Positions 13,973 through 23,158 of a stretch of DNA of 61,483 nt are shown piece by piece. The position numbers were made by a program, and so were the translations under genes. The notes under the pieces are model-generated. The model saw only the letters and a list, made by a program, of their open reading frames with translations. It ran no database searches and had not been told where the DNA came from. Within the stretch, counting starts at the first letter, position 1. Each line of letters starts with the position of its first letter. Source of the stretch: Candidatus Rokuibacteriota bacterium (GTDB lineage Bacteria > Methylomirabilota > Methylomirabilia > Rokubacteriales > CSP1-6); the NCBI GenBank assembly GCA_016866775.1, contig VGLJ01000026.1:1-61483 (forward strand), in the 5' to 3' direction.

Positions 13973-14475
13973 CGCGCCGCCACGCTGCGGAGGAAGTTCA
14001 CGATGTGCCACGCCTCCTCGGACGACATCGCCTCGGCGTAGGACGGCATCACGGCACCGCCCGCCATGATGTAGCTGTGCCAGTACCCGTCGGTGCGGCC
14101 GGCCTGGAGCTGCGCGTTCGTGAGATCGGGCGGCGGCACGAACTTCGTCGCGACCGGCCCGGTCACCCCCCCCTTCGCCTCGGGTCCGTGGCACGGCGCG
14201 CAGAACGTGACGTAGCGCTCCTTGCCGACCGCGACCGAATCGGCGGACGTCTTCATCGGGTTCGGGATCTTCGCCGCGAGCTCGCGCTGCTCGCGCGGCA
14301 GGATGAGCGTGCCGCCGCGCGCGACGATGCCGGCGGGCATCGCGAACACGCGCTCGCCCGTGGTGATCGCGGGCGTCTGCGTCATGTTGTCGACGAACCG
14401 GAGCGCGACCACGCCGCCCATGGCGGCCGCGGTGCCGGCGACGATCAGGAGGACCAGGAGGAAGACGTACTTCAT
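13969..14475 (-). CDS. actE: Alternative complex III subunit ActE, monohaem cytochrome c
   Basis: 168 aa. One N-terminal membrane helix or uncleaved signal (about 1-28), then a periplasmic cytochrome c domain with a single CxxCH (FCAPCHG, near 91-97) and a likely distal methionine in GGAVMPSYAEAM (about 138-149). It passes electrons from the ActA/ActB core to a soluble carrier. 4-base overlaps with actD and actF. Confidence 0.9.
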   Translation of the reverse strand: MKYVFLLVLLIVAGTAAAMGGVVALRFVDNMTQTPAITTGERVFAMPAGIVARGGTLILPREQRELAAKIPNPMKTSADSVAVGKERYVTFCAPCHGPEAKGGVTGPVATKFVPPPDLTNAQLQAGRTDGYWHSYIMAGGAVMPSYAEAMSSEEAWHIVNFLRSVAAR

Positions 14476-14999
14476 GCGACGGCCTTGATCTCTTCCGCAC
14501 CCGCCGTCTGGAGGATCTGGCGCACGGAGGCGCTGCGGTCGGGCGGGCAGTGCACGGCGACACCGAAGCGATCGCTGGAGAAGCGCGGGTCGTAGGCGGC
14601 GGTGGGCCGGAAGCGCGGCAGCCGGCCGAGCGTCACCAGTCCGATGAGGGTCGCGACGCCGCCGAACAGGATCGTGAGCTCGAACGCGATGACGACGAAC
14701 GGCGGGATCGAGGCCACCGGCTTGCCGCCCGTGATGATGCCCCACTGCATCGACGACCAGATCGTGAGCAGGAACCCGGACGTCGTCCCGGTGAGGGCGC
14801 CGAGCAGCGTGAAGAGCCGCACGGGGCTCACGGGACGATCGCGCTCGAGCACGTCCTCGATCTCGTGGACCGGCACCGGCGTGTAGACGGTGAGGTCGTG
14901 GTAGCCCTTCGCGCGGAGGTCCTCGAGCGCCCGCACGGTCGTGTCCACGTGCGCGAAGACGCCGACGACCGATCCGTGTTCAGGGGTGGCCATGGCCAT
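14472..14999 (-). CDS. actD: Alternative complex III subunit ActD (DUF3341)
   Basis: 175 aa. An N-terminal cytoplasmic domain (FAHVDTTVRALEDLRAKGY, YTPVPVHEIEDVL) is followed by two membrane helices (about 61-85 and 100-122, with PPFVVIAFELTILFGGVAT) and a C-terminal soluble part with DRFGVAVHCPP. This is the DUF3341 layout of ActD. The first 20 bases overlap the 3' end of actC in another frame, so actC and actD are translationally coupled. Confidence 0.88.
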   Translation of the reverse strand: MAMATPEHGSVVGVFAHVDTTVRALEDLRAKGYHDLTVYTPVPVHEIEDVLERDRPVSPVRLFTLLGALTGTTSGFLLTIWSSMQWGIITGGKPVASIPPFVVIAFELTILFGGVATLIGLVTLGRLPRFRPTAAYDPRFSSDRFGVAVHCPPDRSASVRQILQTAGAEEIKAVA

Positions 15000-16332
15000 G
15001 ACGTTCCTTCATGGGCGGCGGCAGCGTCTCCTTCACCTCGACGATCGACAGCGACGGCATCACGCGGATAAAGCCGAGGAAAAGCAGGAAGAAGAACGCG
15101 AAGCTCCCGACCACGATCATGGTGTCGGTCGCGGATGGCTTGTAGATGCCCCACGTGTACGGGTAGAAGCCGTGGGCCAGCGACGGGACGATGATGTTGA
15201 AGCGCTCGAACCACATGCCGATCAGCACGAGGATCGAGACCGCGTAGATGATCGGCACGCTGGTCCGCGCGCGCTTCCAGAAGAAGATCAAGGGGGCCAC
15301 GCAGTTGCAGAAGTACATCGTCCACAGCGCCCACGCGTAGTTCTTCGTCACCTTCCAGAACAGCGAGGCCTTCTCGAAGTGGTCGCCGCTGTACCACGCA
15401 GTGAAGAGCTCGCACACGTAGAAGTAGGTCAGCACGAGGCCGGTGACGAGAATCAGCTTCGCCATGTAGTCGAGGTGGCGGTCGGTGACGTAGGCGTGCA
15501 GACCGAAGAAGTAGCGCATGGGGATCACCAGCACCGCGACCATCGCGAACCCGGAGAAGATCGCGCCGTCGACGAAGAACGGGGCGAACAGCGTCGAGTG
15601 CCAGCCGGGGACGAGCGCCATCGCGAAGTCCCACGACACGACGCTGTGCACGGACAGCACGAGCGGGGTCGCCAGCGCGGCGAAGAGCCCGTACGCGCGG
15701 CGATACGGCCGCCACTGGTCGTCCGAGCCTTCCCACCCGAGCGACAGCATCGCGTAGATCCGGCGGCGCCAGCCCGTGGAGGCGTCGCGGAGCGCGGCGA
15801 TGTCCGGGATGAGGCCGACGATGAAGAAGATCGTGCTGACGCTGAGGTACGTGGAGATCGCGAACACGTCCCACACGAGCGGCGAGCGGAAGTTCGGCCA
15901 CAGGTAGCGCTGGTTCGGATACGGCAGCAGGAAGTACGCGAACCACATCCGGCCCGCGTGGATCAGCGGGAACAGGCCCGCCGTCATGACCGCGAAGATC
16001 GTCATCGCCTCGGCCGCGCGGTAGATCGACGTCCGCCACCGCGCGCGGAACAGGTAGAGGACGGCCGAGATGAGCGTGCCGGCGTGCCCGATGCCGATCC
16101 AGAACACGAACGTGGTGATGTACATCGCCCACATCTGCGGCGCGCGCTTCCCGGCCGCGCCCATGCCGATGTAGATCTGGTACGTCCACGCCGCGAGGAA
16201 CGCCGCCAGCAGCAGGCCGATCACGCACATCCACGCGAAGTAGAGGTTGCCCGGCGTGCGCAGCGTCGCGACGACGTCGCGGTTGACGTCGCCGAAGGTG
16301 GGCGTGGCGGCCCGGGGCTCGGTCACCGCCAT
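14980..16332 (-). CDS. actC: Alternative complex III subunit ActC (NrfD-like quinol-side membrane protein)
   Basis: 450 aa integral membrane protein with about ten helices; in the known structures ActC forms the quinol site next to the ActB iron-sulfur chain. Landmarks are FWIGIGHAGTLISAVLYLFR (about 77-96), SVVSWDFAMALVPGWHSTLF (about 230-249) and GMWFERFNIIVPSLAHGF (near 380), all typical of NrfD/ActC. A His-rich C-terminus ends the protein. ATG at 16332 shares one base with the actB stop (TGATG). Confidence 0.93.
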   Translation of the reverse strand: MAVTEPRAATPTFGDVNRDVVATLRTPGNLYFAWMCVIGLLLAAFLAAWTYQIYIGMGAAGKRAPQMWAMYITTFVFWIGIGHAGTLISAVLYLFRARWRTSIYRAAEAMTIFAVMTAGLFPLIHAGRMWFAYFLLPYPNQRYLWPNFRSPLVWDVFAISTYLSVSTIFFIVGLIPDIAALRDASTGWRRRIYAMLSLGWEGSDDQWRPYRRAYGLFAALATPLVLSVHSVVSWDFAMALVPGWHSTLFAPFFVDGAIFSGFAMVAVLVIPMRYFFGLHAYVTDRHLDYMAKLILVTGLVLTYFYVCELFTAWYSGDHFEKASLFWKVTKNYAWALWTMYFCNCVAPLIFFWKRARTSVPIIYAVSILVLIGMWFERFNIIVPSLAHGFYPYTWGIYKPSATDTMIVVGSFAFFFLLFLGFIRVMPSLSIVEVKETLPPPMKERHGHGHP

Positions 16333-19274
16333 CAGGCGTGCCCTCCGCGCGCCGGCGGCTTCGTGTCGTGTCCGCCCCCGCCGCGCGTGACCTTCTTCAG
16401 ATACGTCACCGACGGCCGCGTGCCGATCTCGTCCAGCACATCGTAGGCGCGCGCGGCGTGGCGGTGCTTCGACACCGTGCTCTGCGGGTCCTTGAGGTTG
16501 CCGAACGTGATCGCGTTCGTGGGGCACGTCTGCTGGCAGGCGGTCTGGATGTCGCCGTCCTTTACCGCGCGCTTCTCGTCCCGTGCCCGGTCCTTGCCGG
16601 CGACGATGCGCTGGACGCACATCGTGCACTTCTCCATGACGCCGAGCTGGCGGACCGTGACCTCGGGGTTGAGCTGCACGTCGAGCGGCGACGGGAACTC
16701 GTAGTTGAACCAGTTGAAGCGCCGCACGTGGTACGGGCAGTTGTTGCCGCAGTAGCGCGTGCCGACGCAACGGTTGTAGACCTGGCCGTTGAGCCCCTCG
16801 TCGGTGCGATAGGCGGCGAACACCGGGCACACCGGCTCGCACGGCGCGACTTCACAGTGCTGGCAGAACATCGGCAGGAACGTGTTGTGCGCGTGCTCGG
16901 CCTTGCCTTCCGCCCAGCGCTCCACGCGCAGCCAGTGCGCCTGCCGGCCGTACGCGGCCTGCGCCTTGCCGACGATCGGGACGTTGTTCTCCGCGATGCA
17001 CGCGACGGTGCACGCCTGGCAGCCGATGCAGGCGTCGATGTCGACGCTCATGCCCCACCGGTACCCCGGATACTGCTGCGGCGGATACATGCTGTAGTCG
17101 GGATGCTCTTCGCGCTTGCCGCGGAGCGCCTGCTCGCGCGCGGCGGGCAGATCGACGTGGCGCGCGATCTCGCGGTCTTCCTGATCGTGCGTGCCCTGGA
17201 GGATGGCGAGCGGACGGCGCGCGCCCGTCTTCGTCAGGGTCACGCGCACGGCGAGATAGCTGGTACCGCCGCCGGGCTCGGGCGTGGCGGGCAGCAGCGC
17301 CATCGGGTTCGTCGGCGTCGACGTCGCGGTGACGTAGCGTCCGCCGCGCACGTGGTACGGCGCGTAGCGGTGGCCCATCGGGATCGCCACCGCGCGCGGG
17401 TGCAGCGACGACGAGACGTACGCCGGCGCCTCGAGCGAGCCGTGCGGCGAGGTGACGCGCACGACGTCGCCGTTCGCGATCCCCTGCTTCGCCGCGACGT
17501 CGGCGGGCACTTCGACCCACGCGTCCCACGCGGCCTGCGTGATCGTGTCGGGCACTTCCTGCAGCCACGAGCTCCCCGCGCCGCGTCCGTCGTAGAAGCG
17601 GAACGACGGATAGGCGAGCAGCGTCAGGCCCGACGCGTCGCCGTCCAGCTTCGGCGCGCCGCCGGCGACGGCCCCGACCTTGGGCGCGAGAGCCGCGGCC
17701 GGCGTGTCGCGCCAGACACCGCCGTGCTGGAGCGCCGCGCTCCACTGGTCCTTCACGACCGGCTCCCACGTGGTCTTCACGTAGGCCTCGACGCTCGCCC
17801 ACGGCAGCGGCCCCTTGCCTTCCTCCGTGATGCCGAGCGCGGCACGGCCGACCGTCAGCATCACGTCGCCGAACGCCCGCGCGTCGCGCACGGGAAGCAT
17901 CGTCGGCTGCATGAGGCCGATGACGCCCCCGCGCGGCGAGTAATCGCCCCACGACTCGAGCCAGTGCGTGTCGGGCAGCACGAGGTGCGCGAGTGCCGTG
18001 GTCTCGTCGGGGCGGTTGGCGAAGCTCACCACGAGGCCGACCTTCTTCACGGCGTCGGCGAATTTCAGCCCGCCCGGCAGCGTGAACCCGGGGTTGATCC
18101 CGGCGCCGATCACGAGGACGTCGATCTCGCCGTTGGCCATCGCCTGCACCAGCGCGGCAACCTCGGCGTACGGCGTGACCCGGCCGTACGCGGCGTCGGG
18201 GCCGAAGCGTACCGTCTTGCCGACCGCGCCCAGCGCCGAGTTCAGCAGCGCGACCGCGGTGTGGAGCGCGACGGCATTCGAGCCGGTGACAGCGGCGCCG
18301 CCACCCACGACGAGCGCGGGCTTCGCCTTCGCGAGCGCCTCCGCGATGTGCTTGAGCTGCTCGGCCTCGACGCCCGCTTCCTCGGCGGCCTTCTTCACGT
18401 CGAGCGCGCCCGCGGCGTCGGCGAAGCGCTTGTCGATCGCGCCCCCGTCCGCGAGCATCTTCAGCACCGCGAGGGCCACGAGCGCCTCGGTGCCCGGCGC
18501 GTTGCGCACCCACTCGTCGGCGTTGGCGGCCGTGAGGGACTGCCGCGGCTCCACGTGGATGAACGTGCCGGCCTTGCCTTCGCGGAACGCGTGCATGCGC
18601 CCGAAGCCGCGCGCGTAACCGACGTTGCTGACCCATGTCTCCAGGAAGTCGGCGCCGAACGACACCACGACTTCCGCGTCCTCGAACGCGTGATACGGGA
18701 TGGCGTCGCGGCCGAAGACCGCGCGGTTCGCCGCCCGCTGCGCCTCGTGGCCGAACGGCTCGTAGGTGACGCGCGGCCGCGTGCCGAGGGCCTGCGTCCA
18801 CCGGTCGAGGAGCGTGCCGAGGCTGCCGTTCTCGAGCTGCGTCACGAGCGCGACCGCCTTGCCCTTGCCGCCGCCCCGCGCCTGGCTCAGCCGATCGCTC
18901 ACGGTGTTCAGCGCCTCGTCCCAGCCGAGGGACTTCAGCGCGTTCCCGTCGCGCCGCTGCGGCCCGGTGAAGCGATCGGGGTGATAGAGATGCTGCAGCG
19001 CCGCCTGCCCGCGGCCGCAGAGCGCGCCGCGATTCACCGGGTGGTCGGGGTTGCCCTCGAGCTTCACCACGCGCCCGTCGCGGTTCTTCGCGATGACGCC
19101 GCAGCCCGCCGGGCACTCGCGGCAGACGGTCGAGAACCACGACGCGACGCCGGGCACGAGCTGATCGCTCGGCACGACGAGCGGCAGGATCTTCTCACCG
19201 GCCTCCTGACACCCCGCGGTCGCGGCGGTGGCGCCCACCGTCGTCACGATCTTGAAGAAGTCGCGTCGATTCAT
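16332..19274 (-). CDS. actB: Alternative complex III subunit ActB (molybdopterin-oxidoreductase-like fused to FeS domain)
   Basis: 980 aa. A Tat-type signal with lipobox (MNRRDFFKIVTTVGATAATA, then GC, about 1-23) exports it and anchors a lipid. Residues about 45-680 are a molybdopterin oxidoreductase-like domain with one Cys cluster (CRECPAGCG...CGRG), which in characterised ActB carries no Mo cofactor. Residues about 730-960 are a DmsB-like ferredoxin domain with four Cys clusters (CIGCQACTVAC, CQHCEVAPCEPVCP, CVGTRYCGNNCP, CTMCVQRI...CQQTCP). It moves electrons from quinol (ActC) to the haems of ActA. One-base overlap with actC. Confidence 0.95.
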   Translation of the reverse strand: MNRRDFFKIVTTVGATAATAGCQEAGEKILPLVVPSDQLVPGVASWFSTVCRECPAGCGVIAKNRDGRVVKLEGNPDHPVNRGALCGRGQAALQHLYHPDRFTGPQRRDGNALKSLGWDEALNTVSDRLSQARGGGKGKAVALVTQLENGSLGTLLDRWTQALGTRPRVTYEPFGHEAQRAANRAVFGRDAIPYHAFEDAEVVVSFGADFLETWVSNVGYARGFGRMHAFREGKAGTFIHVEPRQSLTAANADEWVRNAPGTEALVALAVLKMLADGGAIDKRFADAAGALDVKKAAEEAGVEAEQLKHIAEALAKAKPALVVGGGAAVTGSNAVALHTAVALLNSALGAVGKTVRFGPDAAYGRVTPYAEVAALVQAMANGEIDVLVIGAGINPGFTLPGGLKFADAVKKVGLVVSFANRPDETTALAHLVLPDTHWLESWGDYSPRGGVIGLMQPTMLPVRDARAFGDVMLTVGRAALGITEEGKGPLPWASVEAYVKTTWEPVVKDQWSAALQHGGVWRDTPAAALAPKVGAVAGGAPKLDGDASGLTLLAYPSFRFYDGRGAGSSWLQEVPDTITQAAWDAWVEVPADVAAKQGIANGDVVRVTSPHGSLEAPAYVSSSLHPRAVAIPMGHRYAPYHVRGGRYVTATSTPTNPMALLPATPEPGGGTSYLAVRVTLTKTGARRPLAILQGTHDQEDREIARHVDLPAAREQALRGKREEHPDYSMYPPQQYPGYRWGMSVDIDACIGCQACTVACIAENNVPIVGKAQAAYGRQAHWLRVERWAEGKAEHAHNTFLPMFCQHCEVAPCEPVCPVFAAYRTDEGLNGQVYNRCVGTRYCGNNCPYHVRRFNWFNYEFPSPLDVQLNPEVTVRQLGVMEKCTMCVQRIVAGKDRARDEKRAVKDGDIQTACQQTCPTNAITFGNLKDPQSTVSKHRHAARAYDVLDEIGTRPSVTYLKKVTRGGGGHDTKPPARGGHA

Positions 19275-19284
19275 GTCGGGCGCC

Positions 19285-19875
19285 TCAGTGGTGACACGTG
19301 ACGCAGTCGAGCGGCGCCTTCGCGCCGCGCGTGGCGTTCTGGTCGCGATGGCAGTCGATGCACCAGCCCATCGTGAGCGCGGGCGCCGCCGGTCGCACGC
19401 CGGTGAGATTCAGGAGATCGTTCACGAGACGCGGGCCCGTCCGCCCCGCCGCGGTGGTCATGGTCTCGACGGGCCCGTGGCACGACTGGCACGCGACGCC
19501 GGCGCGGATGTGGGGCTTGTGCGGAAAGTAGGTGAACTCCGGGACCTTGAAGACCCGCACCCACGGCACCGGCTCGCGCTTCGCCGCGTACTCCGCGAGC
19601 TTCTTGATCTCCGGCTTGTCGGCGGCGGTGATCTTGTGACAGCCCATGCAGCGGGTCACCGACGGGAGCCCGGCGTACTCCGAGCGGCGCGCGTCGGCGT
19701 GACAGTACTGGCAGTCGATCTTGTAGGTCTGGACGTGGACGTTGTGCGGGAAGTTGATCGGCTGCACGGAGGCCTGCGCGACCGCCGGTTGCCGGCTCCA
19801 CGAGGAGAGCGCCAGGAACACCAGCACGGCGAGCAGCAACGCGCCGAGCGCACCCACGCCCGCCTTCGCACTCAT
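19285..19875 (-). CDS. actA: Alternative complex III subunit ActA, pentahaem cytochrome c
   Basis: 196 aa with one N-terminal membrane helix (about 7-25). Five CxxCH motifs are visible in order: CQYCH, CMGCH, CQSCH, CIDCH and CVTCH, the last ending the protein. Additional His residues (FPHNVHVQTY, YFPHKPHIRAG) are candidate distal ligands. First gene of the operon, 10 bases before actB; GGGAGG lies about 13 bases before the ATG, and a sigma70-like promoter sits about 45 bases upstream. Confidence 0.95.
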   Translation of the reverse strand: MSAKAGVGALGALLLAVLVFLALSSWSRQPAVAQASVQPINFPHNVHVQTYKIDCQYCHADARRSEYAGLPSVTRCMGCHKITAADKPEIKKLAEYAAKREPVPWVRVFKVPEFTYFPHKPHIRAGVACQSCHGPVETMTTAAGRTGPRLVNDLLNLTGVRPAAPALTMGWCIDCHRDQNATRGAKAPLDCVTCHH

Positions 19876-19917
19876 GGACAGTCGAACGCCCTCCCGAGAG
19901 GTGTGGAAGCCTTGTGA

Positions 19918-19947
19918 ACCCTATCACCAGCAAAAAGAGCGTGTCAA
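19918..19947 (-). promoter_or_regulatory. Sigma70-like promoter of the act operon
   Basis: TTGACA (19947-19942), an 18-base spacer, TAGGGT (19923-19918). The predicted start is near 19911, giving a 5' UTR of about 36 bases before actA. The -35 is a perfect match. Confidence 0.75.
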
Positions 19948-19966
19948 TGGAAGCGGCGCCCTCTGT

Positions 19967-20010
19967 CATTTGGAATCGGGGGTGTGAGAGGCTCACCCCC
20001 CCGAACCCCC
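19967..20010 (-). repeat. Intergenic G-rich hairpin repeat, copy B2
   Basis: Inverted copy of B1 with the same GGGGGTTCGGGGGG, a GCCTC-centred hairpin and CCCCCGATT-CAAATGA. It lies about 20 bases upstream of the act -35 box. Confidence 0.75.
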
Positions 20011-20015
20011 TCCCG

Positions 20016-20086
20016 ACGATCGAACACCCACGATCGACCACGCCCACGATCGACCGTTCCGACGCTCGACCACCTCGACGATCCGA
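20016..20086. repeat. Array of five degenerate direct repeats with 14-16-base period
   Basis: Copies of ACGATCGACC (allowing 1-2 changes) begin at 20016, 20030, 20046, 20062 and 20078, so the last three steps are exactly 16 bases. Each copy holds the palindrome CGATCG or a one-base variant. The last unit runs into the hemL stop. The array is upstream of the act promoter, where it could bind an activator, or it is a simple slippage product. Confidence 0.6.
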
Positions 20087-20089
20087 AGG

Positions 20090-21373
20090 TTACTTCGTCA
20101 GGGCGGCCATCGATTCGGCGGCGGCGCGCGCGGCGTCGTCCAGGTCGGCGTCCGTGTGGGCGAGCGAGACGAACGCGGCCTCGAACTGCGACGGCGCGAG
20201 GTAGACGCCGCGCTCGAGCATCGCGTGGAAGAACGTCGCGTACCGCTGCTTGTCGGCGCGCGCGGCCGACGGCCAGTCCGTCACCGGGCCGTCGCAGAAG
20301 AAGCCCGTCATCATCGAGCCCACGCGATTGACCGTCAGCGCGACGCCGGCCTTGCGCGCGGCCTCGACGAGGCCCAGCTCGGCCTTTGCGCCCAGGCGCT
20401 CGAGCCGCTCGTACACGCCGGAGGTGCGCAGCGCCGCGAGCGTCGCGAGCCCGGCGCTCACCGCGAGCGGATTGCCGGAAAGCGTCCCCGCCTGGTACAC
20501 GCCGCCGAGCGGCGCGACGTGTTCCATGATCTCGCGCCGTCCGCCGTACGCGCCGACGGGCAGGCCGCCGCCGATGATCTTGCCGAGGCACGTGAGATCC
20601 GGTCGGACGCCGTAGCGCTCCTGCGCGCCGCCGTACGCGATGCGGAACCCGGTGATCACCTCGTCGAAGATGAGCAGCGCGCCGTGCCGCGCCGTCACCT
20701 CGCGCAGCGTCTCGAGGAAGCCGGGCGCCGGCGGAACGACGCCCATGTTACCGGCCACCGGCTCGATGATGACCGCCGCGATCTCGCCGCCGCGCTGGCG
20801 GAAGAGCTCCTGCACCCCCGCGATGTCGTTGAACTGCAGCGTGACCGTGAGCGCGGCGAGCGCCGCCGGCACGCCCTTGCTGTCGGGGATGCCGAACGTC
20901 GCGCCGCCCGAGCCCGCCTTCACGAGCAGGCTGTCGGCGTGGCCGTGGTAGCCGCCGTCGAACTTCACGAGCACGTCGCGGCCGGTGGCCCCGCGCGCGA
21001 CGCGGATCGCGCTCATCGCGGCTTCCGTGCCCGAGCTGACGAGCCGGACCATCTCCATCGACGGATAGGCCGCCGTGATCGTTTCCGCCATCCGGACTTC
21101 GAGCTCGGTCGGCGCGCCGTAGCTCGTGCCGCGCCGCGCGGTCTCCGTGATCGCCTCGACGACGGCGGCGGGCGCATGCCCGAGGATGAGGGGTCCCCAC
21201 GACGCCACGAAGTCGAGGTACGTGCGGCCGTCGGCGTCGGTGATCCGGGCACCTTCGCCGCGCGCGATGAATCGCGCTTGCCCGCCGACACCGCGGAACG
21301 CACGCACGGGACTGTTCACGCCGGCCGGCATCACGCGCTCCGCGGCCTTCATCAGATCCTGCGAGCGGCTCAT
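20090..21373 (-). CDS. hemL: Glutamate-1-semialdehyde 2,1-aminomutase
   Basis: 427 aa class III PLP enzyme making 5-aminolevulinate from glutamate-1-semialdehyde, the step after HemA (also in this window). Motifs: [12 protein letters not shown] (about 19-30), [16 protein letters not shown] (about 121-136), FDEVITGFR (about 243-251), and the PLP lysine in [17 protein letters not shown] (about 267). ATG at 21373 overlaps the stop of the JAMM protease gene by 4 bases, which ties hemL to the sulfur module rather than to the hem cluster at 23.6 kb. Confidence 0.96.
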   Translation of the reverse strand: MSRSQDLMKAAERVMPAGVNSPVRAFRGVGGQARFIARGEGARITDADGRTYLDFVASWGPLILGHAPAAVVEAITETARRGTSYGAPTELEVRMAETITAAYPSMEMVRLVSSGTEAAMSAIRVARGATGRDVLVKFDGGYHGHADSLLVKAGSGGATFGIPDSKGVPAALAALTVTLQFNDIAGVQELFRQRGGEIAAVIIEPVAGNMGVVPPAPGFLETLREVTARHGALLIFDEVITGFRIAYGGAQERYGVRPDLTCLGKIIGGGLPVGAYGGRREIMEHVAPLGGVYQAGTLSGNPLAVSAGLATLAALRTSGVYERLERLGAKAELGLVEAARKAGVALTVNRVGSMMTGFFCDGPVTDWPSAARADKQRYATFFHAMLERGVYLAPSQFEAAFVSLAHTDADLDDAARAAAESMAALTK

Positions 21374-21840
21374 CGGGCACTCTCCACGCCGTTCACCGCG
21401 AGCGCGATCGGCGCGAAGTCCCGCTGCGCAGGATCCCACCTGAACGCGGCCATGCCGTCGACGCGGCCTTCGCGGACGGACGTGACGACGTAGGTCGCTT
21501 GCGGGTACGAGGGCTCGCCGCCGAGCATCGCGTTGCGGCGGTCGGTCTCCGAGAAGTACGCGCCCGCGTCGATGTGCGAGTGATAGATCACGCTCACGGC
21601 GAAGCCTTCTCCTTCCAGCTGTCCGATGCGCAGGAGATCGGCGGGGTCGATGTAGTAGGCGGTCCGGGCGTCGCGAGGGTGTCGCTCGGGATCGCGAGCG
21701 TGCAAGTCGTTCTGCCCGTTGCGGCACGCGAGCAGGCGCCGCTCGCCCTCGCGCGTGAGCACCACGCCGCAAGACTCCGCCGGGTACTCCGCGACCGCCT
21801 GGGCCTGGATGCGTTCGACTTCGCCGGACGTGAGGATCAC
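21370..21840 (-). CDS. JAMM/M67-family metallopeptidase of a sulfur-carrier system
   Basis: 156 aa. Zinc peptidase with the full JAMM signature: glutamate in EYPAESCGV (about 18-26) and HSH-x7-S-x2-D in [15 protein letters not shown] (about 90-104). Relatives such as mycobacterial Mec and Pseudomonas QbsD cut residues off the C-terminus of a ubiquitin-like sulfur carrier. The gene starts with GTG at 21840, overlapping the stop of the carrier gene as GTGA, and lies between it and hemL. Function as the carrier-processing protease is inferred from motif plus context. Confidence 0.9.
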   Translation of the reverse strand: MILTSGEVERIQAQAVAEYPAESCGVVLTREGERRLLACRNGQNDLHARDPERHPRDARTAYYIDPADLLRIGQLEGEGFAVSVIYHSHIDAGAYFSETDRRNAMLGGEPSYPQATYVVTSVREGRVDGMAAFRWDPAQRDFAPIALAVNGVESAR

Positions 21841-22130
21841 CGGCCGACCCCCACGCCCCCTCCGGCCAACGCGGGGATGATGCTGACCTCGTCGCCGTCC
21901 TTCACGCGCGTGGCGAGGCCGGTCGCGTCGTCGATGGCGTCGCCGTTGACGTAGATGTTCACGTGGCGGTGCAGCTCGCCGCGCTCGTCGCGGACGAGGC
22001 CCTTAAGCCCGCCGTACGTGCGCTCGAGCTCGTCGAGCACGCCGTTGATGTCGCGCGCGTTCGCTTCCACGCGGTCGCGATTGCCTGTGGCGCGGCGAAA
22101 CGGCGTGGGGATGTAGACGGTCACGGCCAT
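21837..22130 (-). CDS. ThiS/MoaD-like (CysO-like) sulfur carrier with a C-terminal extension
   Basis: 97 aa beta-grasp protein. It begins [13 protein letters not shown], has [11 protein letters not shown] (about 59-69) and [16 protein letters not shown] (about 76-91), the fold and the Gly-Gly end of MoaD/ThiS/CysO. Carriers normally end at GG so that the terminal carboxylate can be adenylated and thiolated; here six residues (GVGVGR) follow, so trimming is needed and the JAMM peptidase encoded next door is the obvious candidate. Together with the cysteine synthase 14 bases away it looks like a CysO-CysM-Mec type cysteine route. ATG at 22130; the open frame extends upstream but into cysK. Confidence 0.88.
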   Translation of the reverse strand: MAVTVYIPTPFRRATGNRDRVEANARDINGVLDELERTYGGLKGLVRDERGELHRHVNIYVNGDAIDDATGLATRVKDGDEVSIIPALAGGGVGVGR

Positions 22131-22144
22131 GGGGACTCCTGACG

Positions 22145-23053
22145 TTATCCGAGACTCAGGTACCGCTCGCCCGTGTCCGGCAGGACCGTCACGACGATCT
22201 TGTCGGGCCCGAGCTCGCCCGCGACCGCGCACGCCGCGAACGCGGCCGCGCCCGCCGAGATGCCGGCGAGCAGGCCTTCTTCGCGGCAGAGCCGGCGCGA
22301 CCACACGGTCGCGTCCTCGTCGCGCACCCGGATGATGCGATCGATCACGGCGCGGTTCAGCACGCCGGGAACGAACGACGCGCCGATCCCCTGGATCGCG
22401 TGCGGGCGCGGCTTGCCGCCGGAGAGCACCGGCGAGCGCGCGGGCTCCACCGCGACGACCTGCAACCCCGGGATCTTCTCCTTCAACACCTCGCCCACGC
22501 CCGTCAGCGTGCCGCCGGTGCCGACGCCCGCCACGAAGGCGTCGATGCGCCCCTCGGTCGCCTCCAGGATCTCCAGCGCGGTCGTGCGGCGATGGATCTC
22601 GGGATTCGCGGCGTTCTCGAACTGGTTCGGCATGAAGTAGTCGTTGTGCTCGCGGACGAGCTCGTTCGCGGCGAACACGGCGCCGGTCATGCCCTCGATG
22701 GCCGGCGTCAGATGGATCTCGGCGCCGAAGCGCGCGAAGAGGCGCTGGCGCTCCATGCTCATGTCGTCCGGCATCGTGATGATGAGCCGGTAGCCCTTCA
22801 CCGCGGCGACGAGTGCGAGGCCGATGCCCGTGTTGCCCGTGGTCGGCTCCACGATCGTGCCGCCGGGCTTGAGCGCGCCGCGGCGCTCCGCGTCCTCCAC
22901 CATCGCGACCGCGATGCGGTCCTTCACGCTGCCGCCGGGGTTCCGCGCCTCGACCTTGGCGAGCACGACAGCGCCGCCCGCTTTGGGCAGACGATTGAGG
23001 CGCACCATCGGCGTGCCCCCGACCAGGTCCAACACCGACCGAGCGACCTTCAT
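22145..23053 (-). CDS. cysK: Cysteine synthase (CysK/CysM family)
   Basis: 302 aa fold-type II PLP enzyme. Makes cysteine from an activated serine and a sulfur donor. The PLP lysine is in NPGGSVKDR (about 37-45), the phosphate loop is [11 protein letters not shown] (about 66-76), and [15 protein letters not shown] (about 173-187) binds the cofactor phosphate. Its neighbours (sulfur carrier, JAMM protease) argue that thiocarboxylated carrier is the sulfur donor, as for mycobacterial CysM, rather than free sulfide. ATG at 23053 is preferred over one 16 codons upstream, which lies at the edge of repeat A2. Confidence 0.9.
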   Translation of the reverse strand: MKVARSVLDLVGGTPMVRLNRLPKAGGAVVLAKVEARNPGGSVKDRIAVAMVEDAERRGALKPGGTIVEPTTGNTGIGLALVAAVKGYRLIITMPDDMSMERQRLFARFGAEIHLTPAIEGMTGAVFAANELVREHNDYFMPNQFENAANPEIHRRTTALEILEATEGRIDAFVAGVGTGGTLTGVGEVLKEKIPGLQVVAVEPARSPVLSGGKPRPHAIQGIGASFVPGVLNRAVIDRIIRVRDEDATVWSRRLCREEGLLAGISAGAAAFAACAVAGELGPDKIVVTVLPDTGERYLSLG

Positions 23054-23075
23054 GTCGTCACCATCTCCCCATCCC

Positions 23076-23154
23076 GGCACTCGCGGAGGGCGGCGATTCA
23101 CTCGCCGCCCGGAGCGTCGGGGGGCTTGGGGGGCCGCTGGAGGCGGCCCCCCAT
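23076..23154 (+). repeat. Two-hairpin intergenic repeat, copy A2
   Basis: GGCACTCGCGGAGG, first hairpin with arms GGCGGCGA/TCGCCGCC, GGAGCGTC, GGGGGGCTTGGGGGG, second hairpin with arms CCGC/GCGG closing on CCCCCCATGTC. The arms of the first hairpin differ from A1 by compensated changes. Lies between the Rrf2 gene and cysK, opposite to the direction of the genes. Confidence 0.85.
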
Positions 23155-23158
23155 GTCG

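Noticed and set aside
16338-19301. A 987-codon plus-strand open frame opposite actB, and similar long ones (for example 50058-53075, 45562-48324)
   Set aside because: Antisense shadows of high-GC genes; compositions are Arg/His/Ala/Asp rich with no recognisable domains, and the opposite strand is clearly coding.
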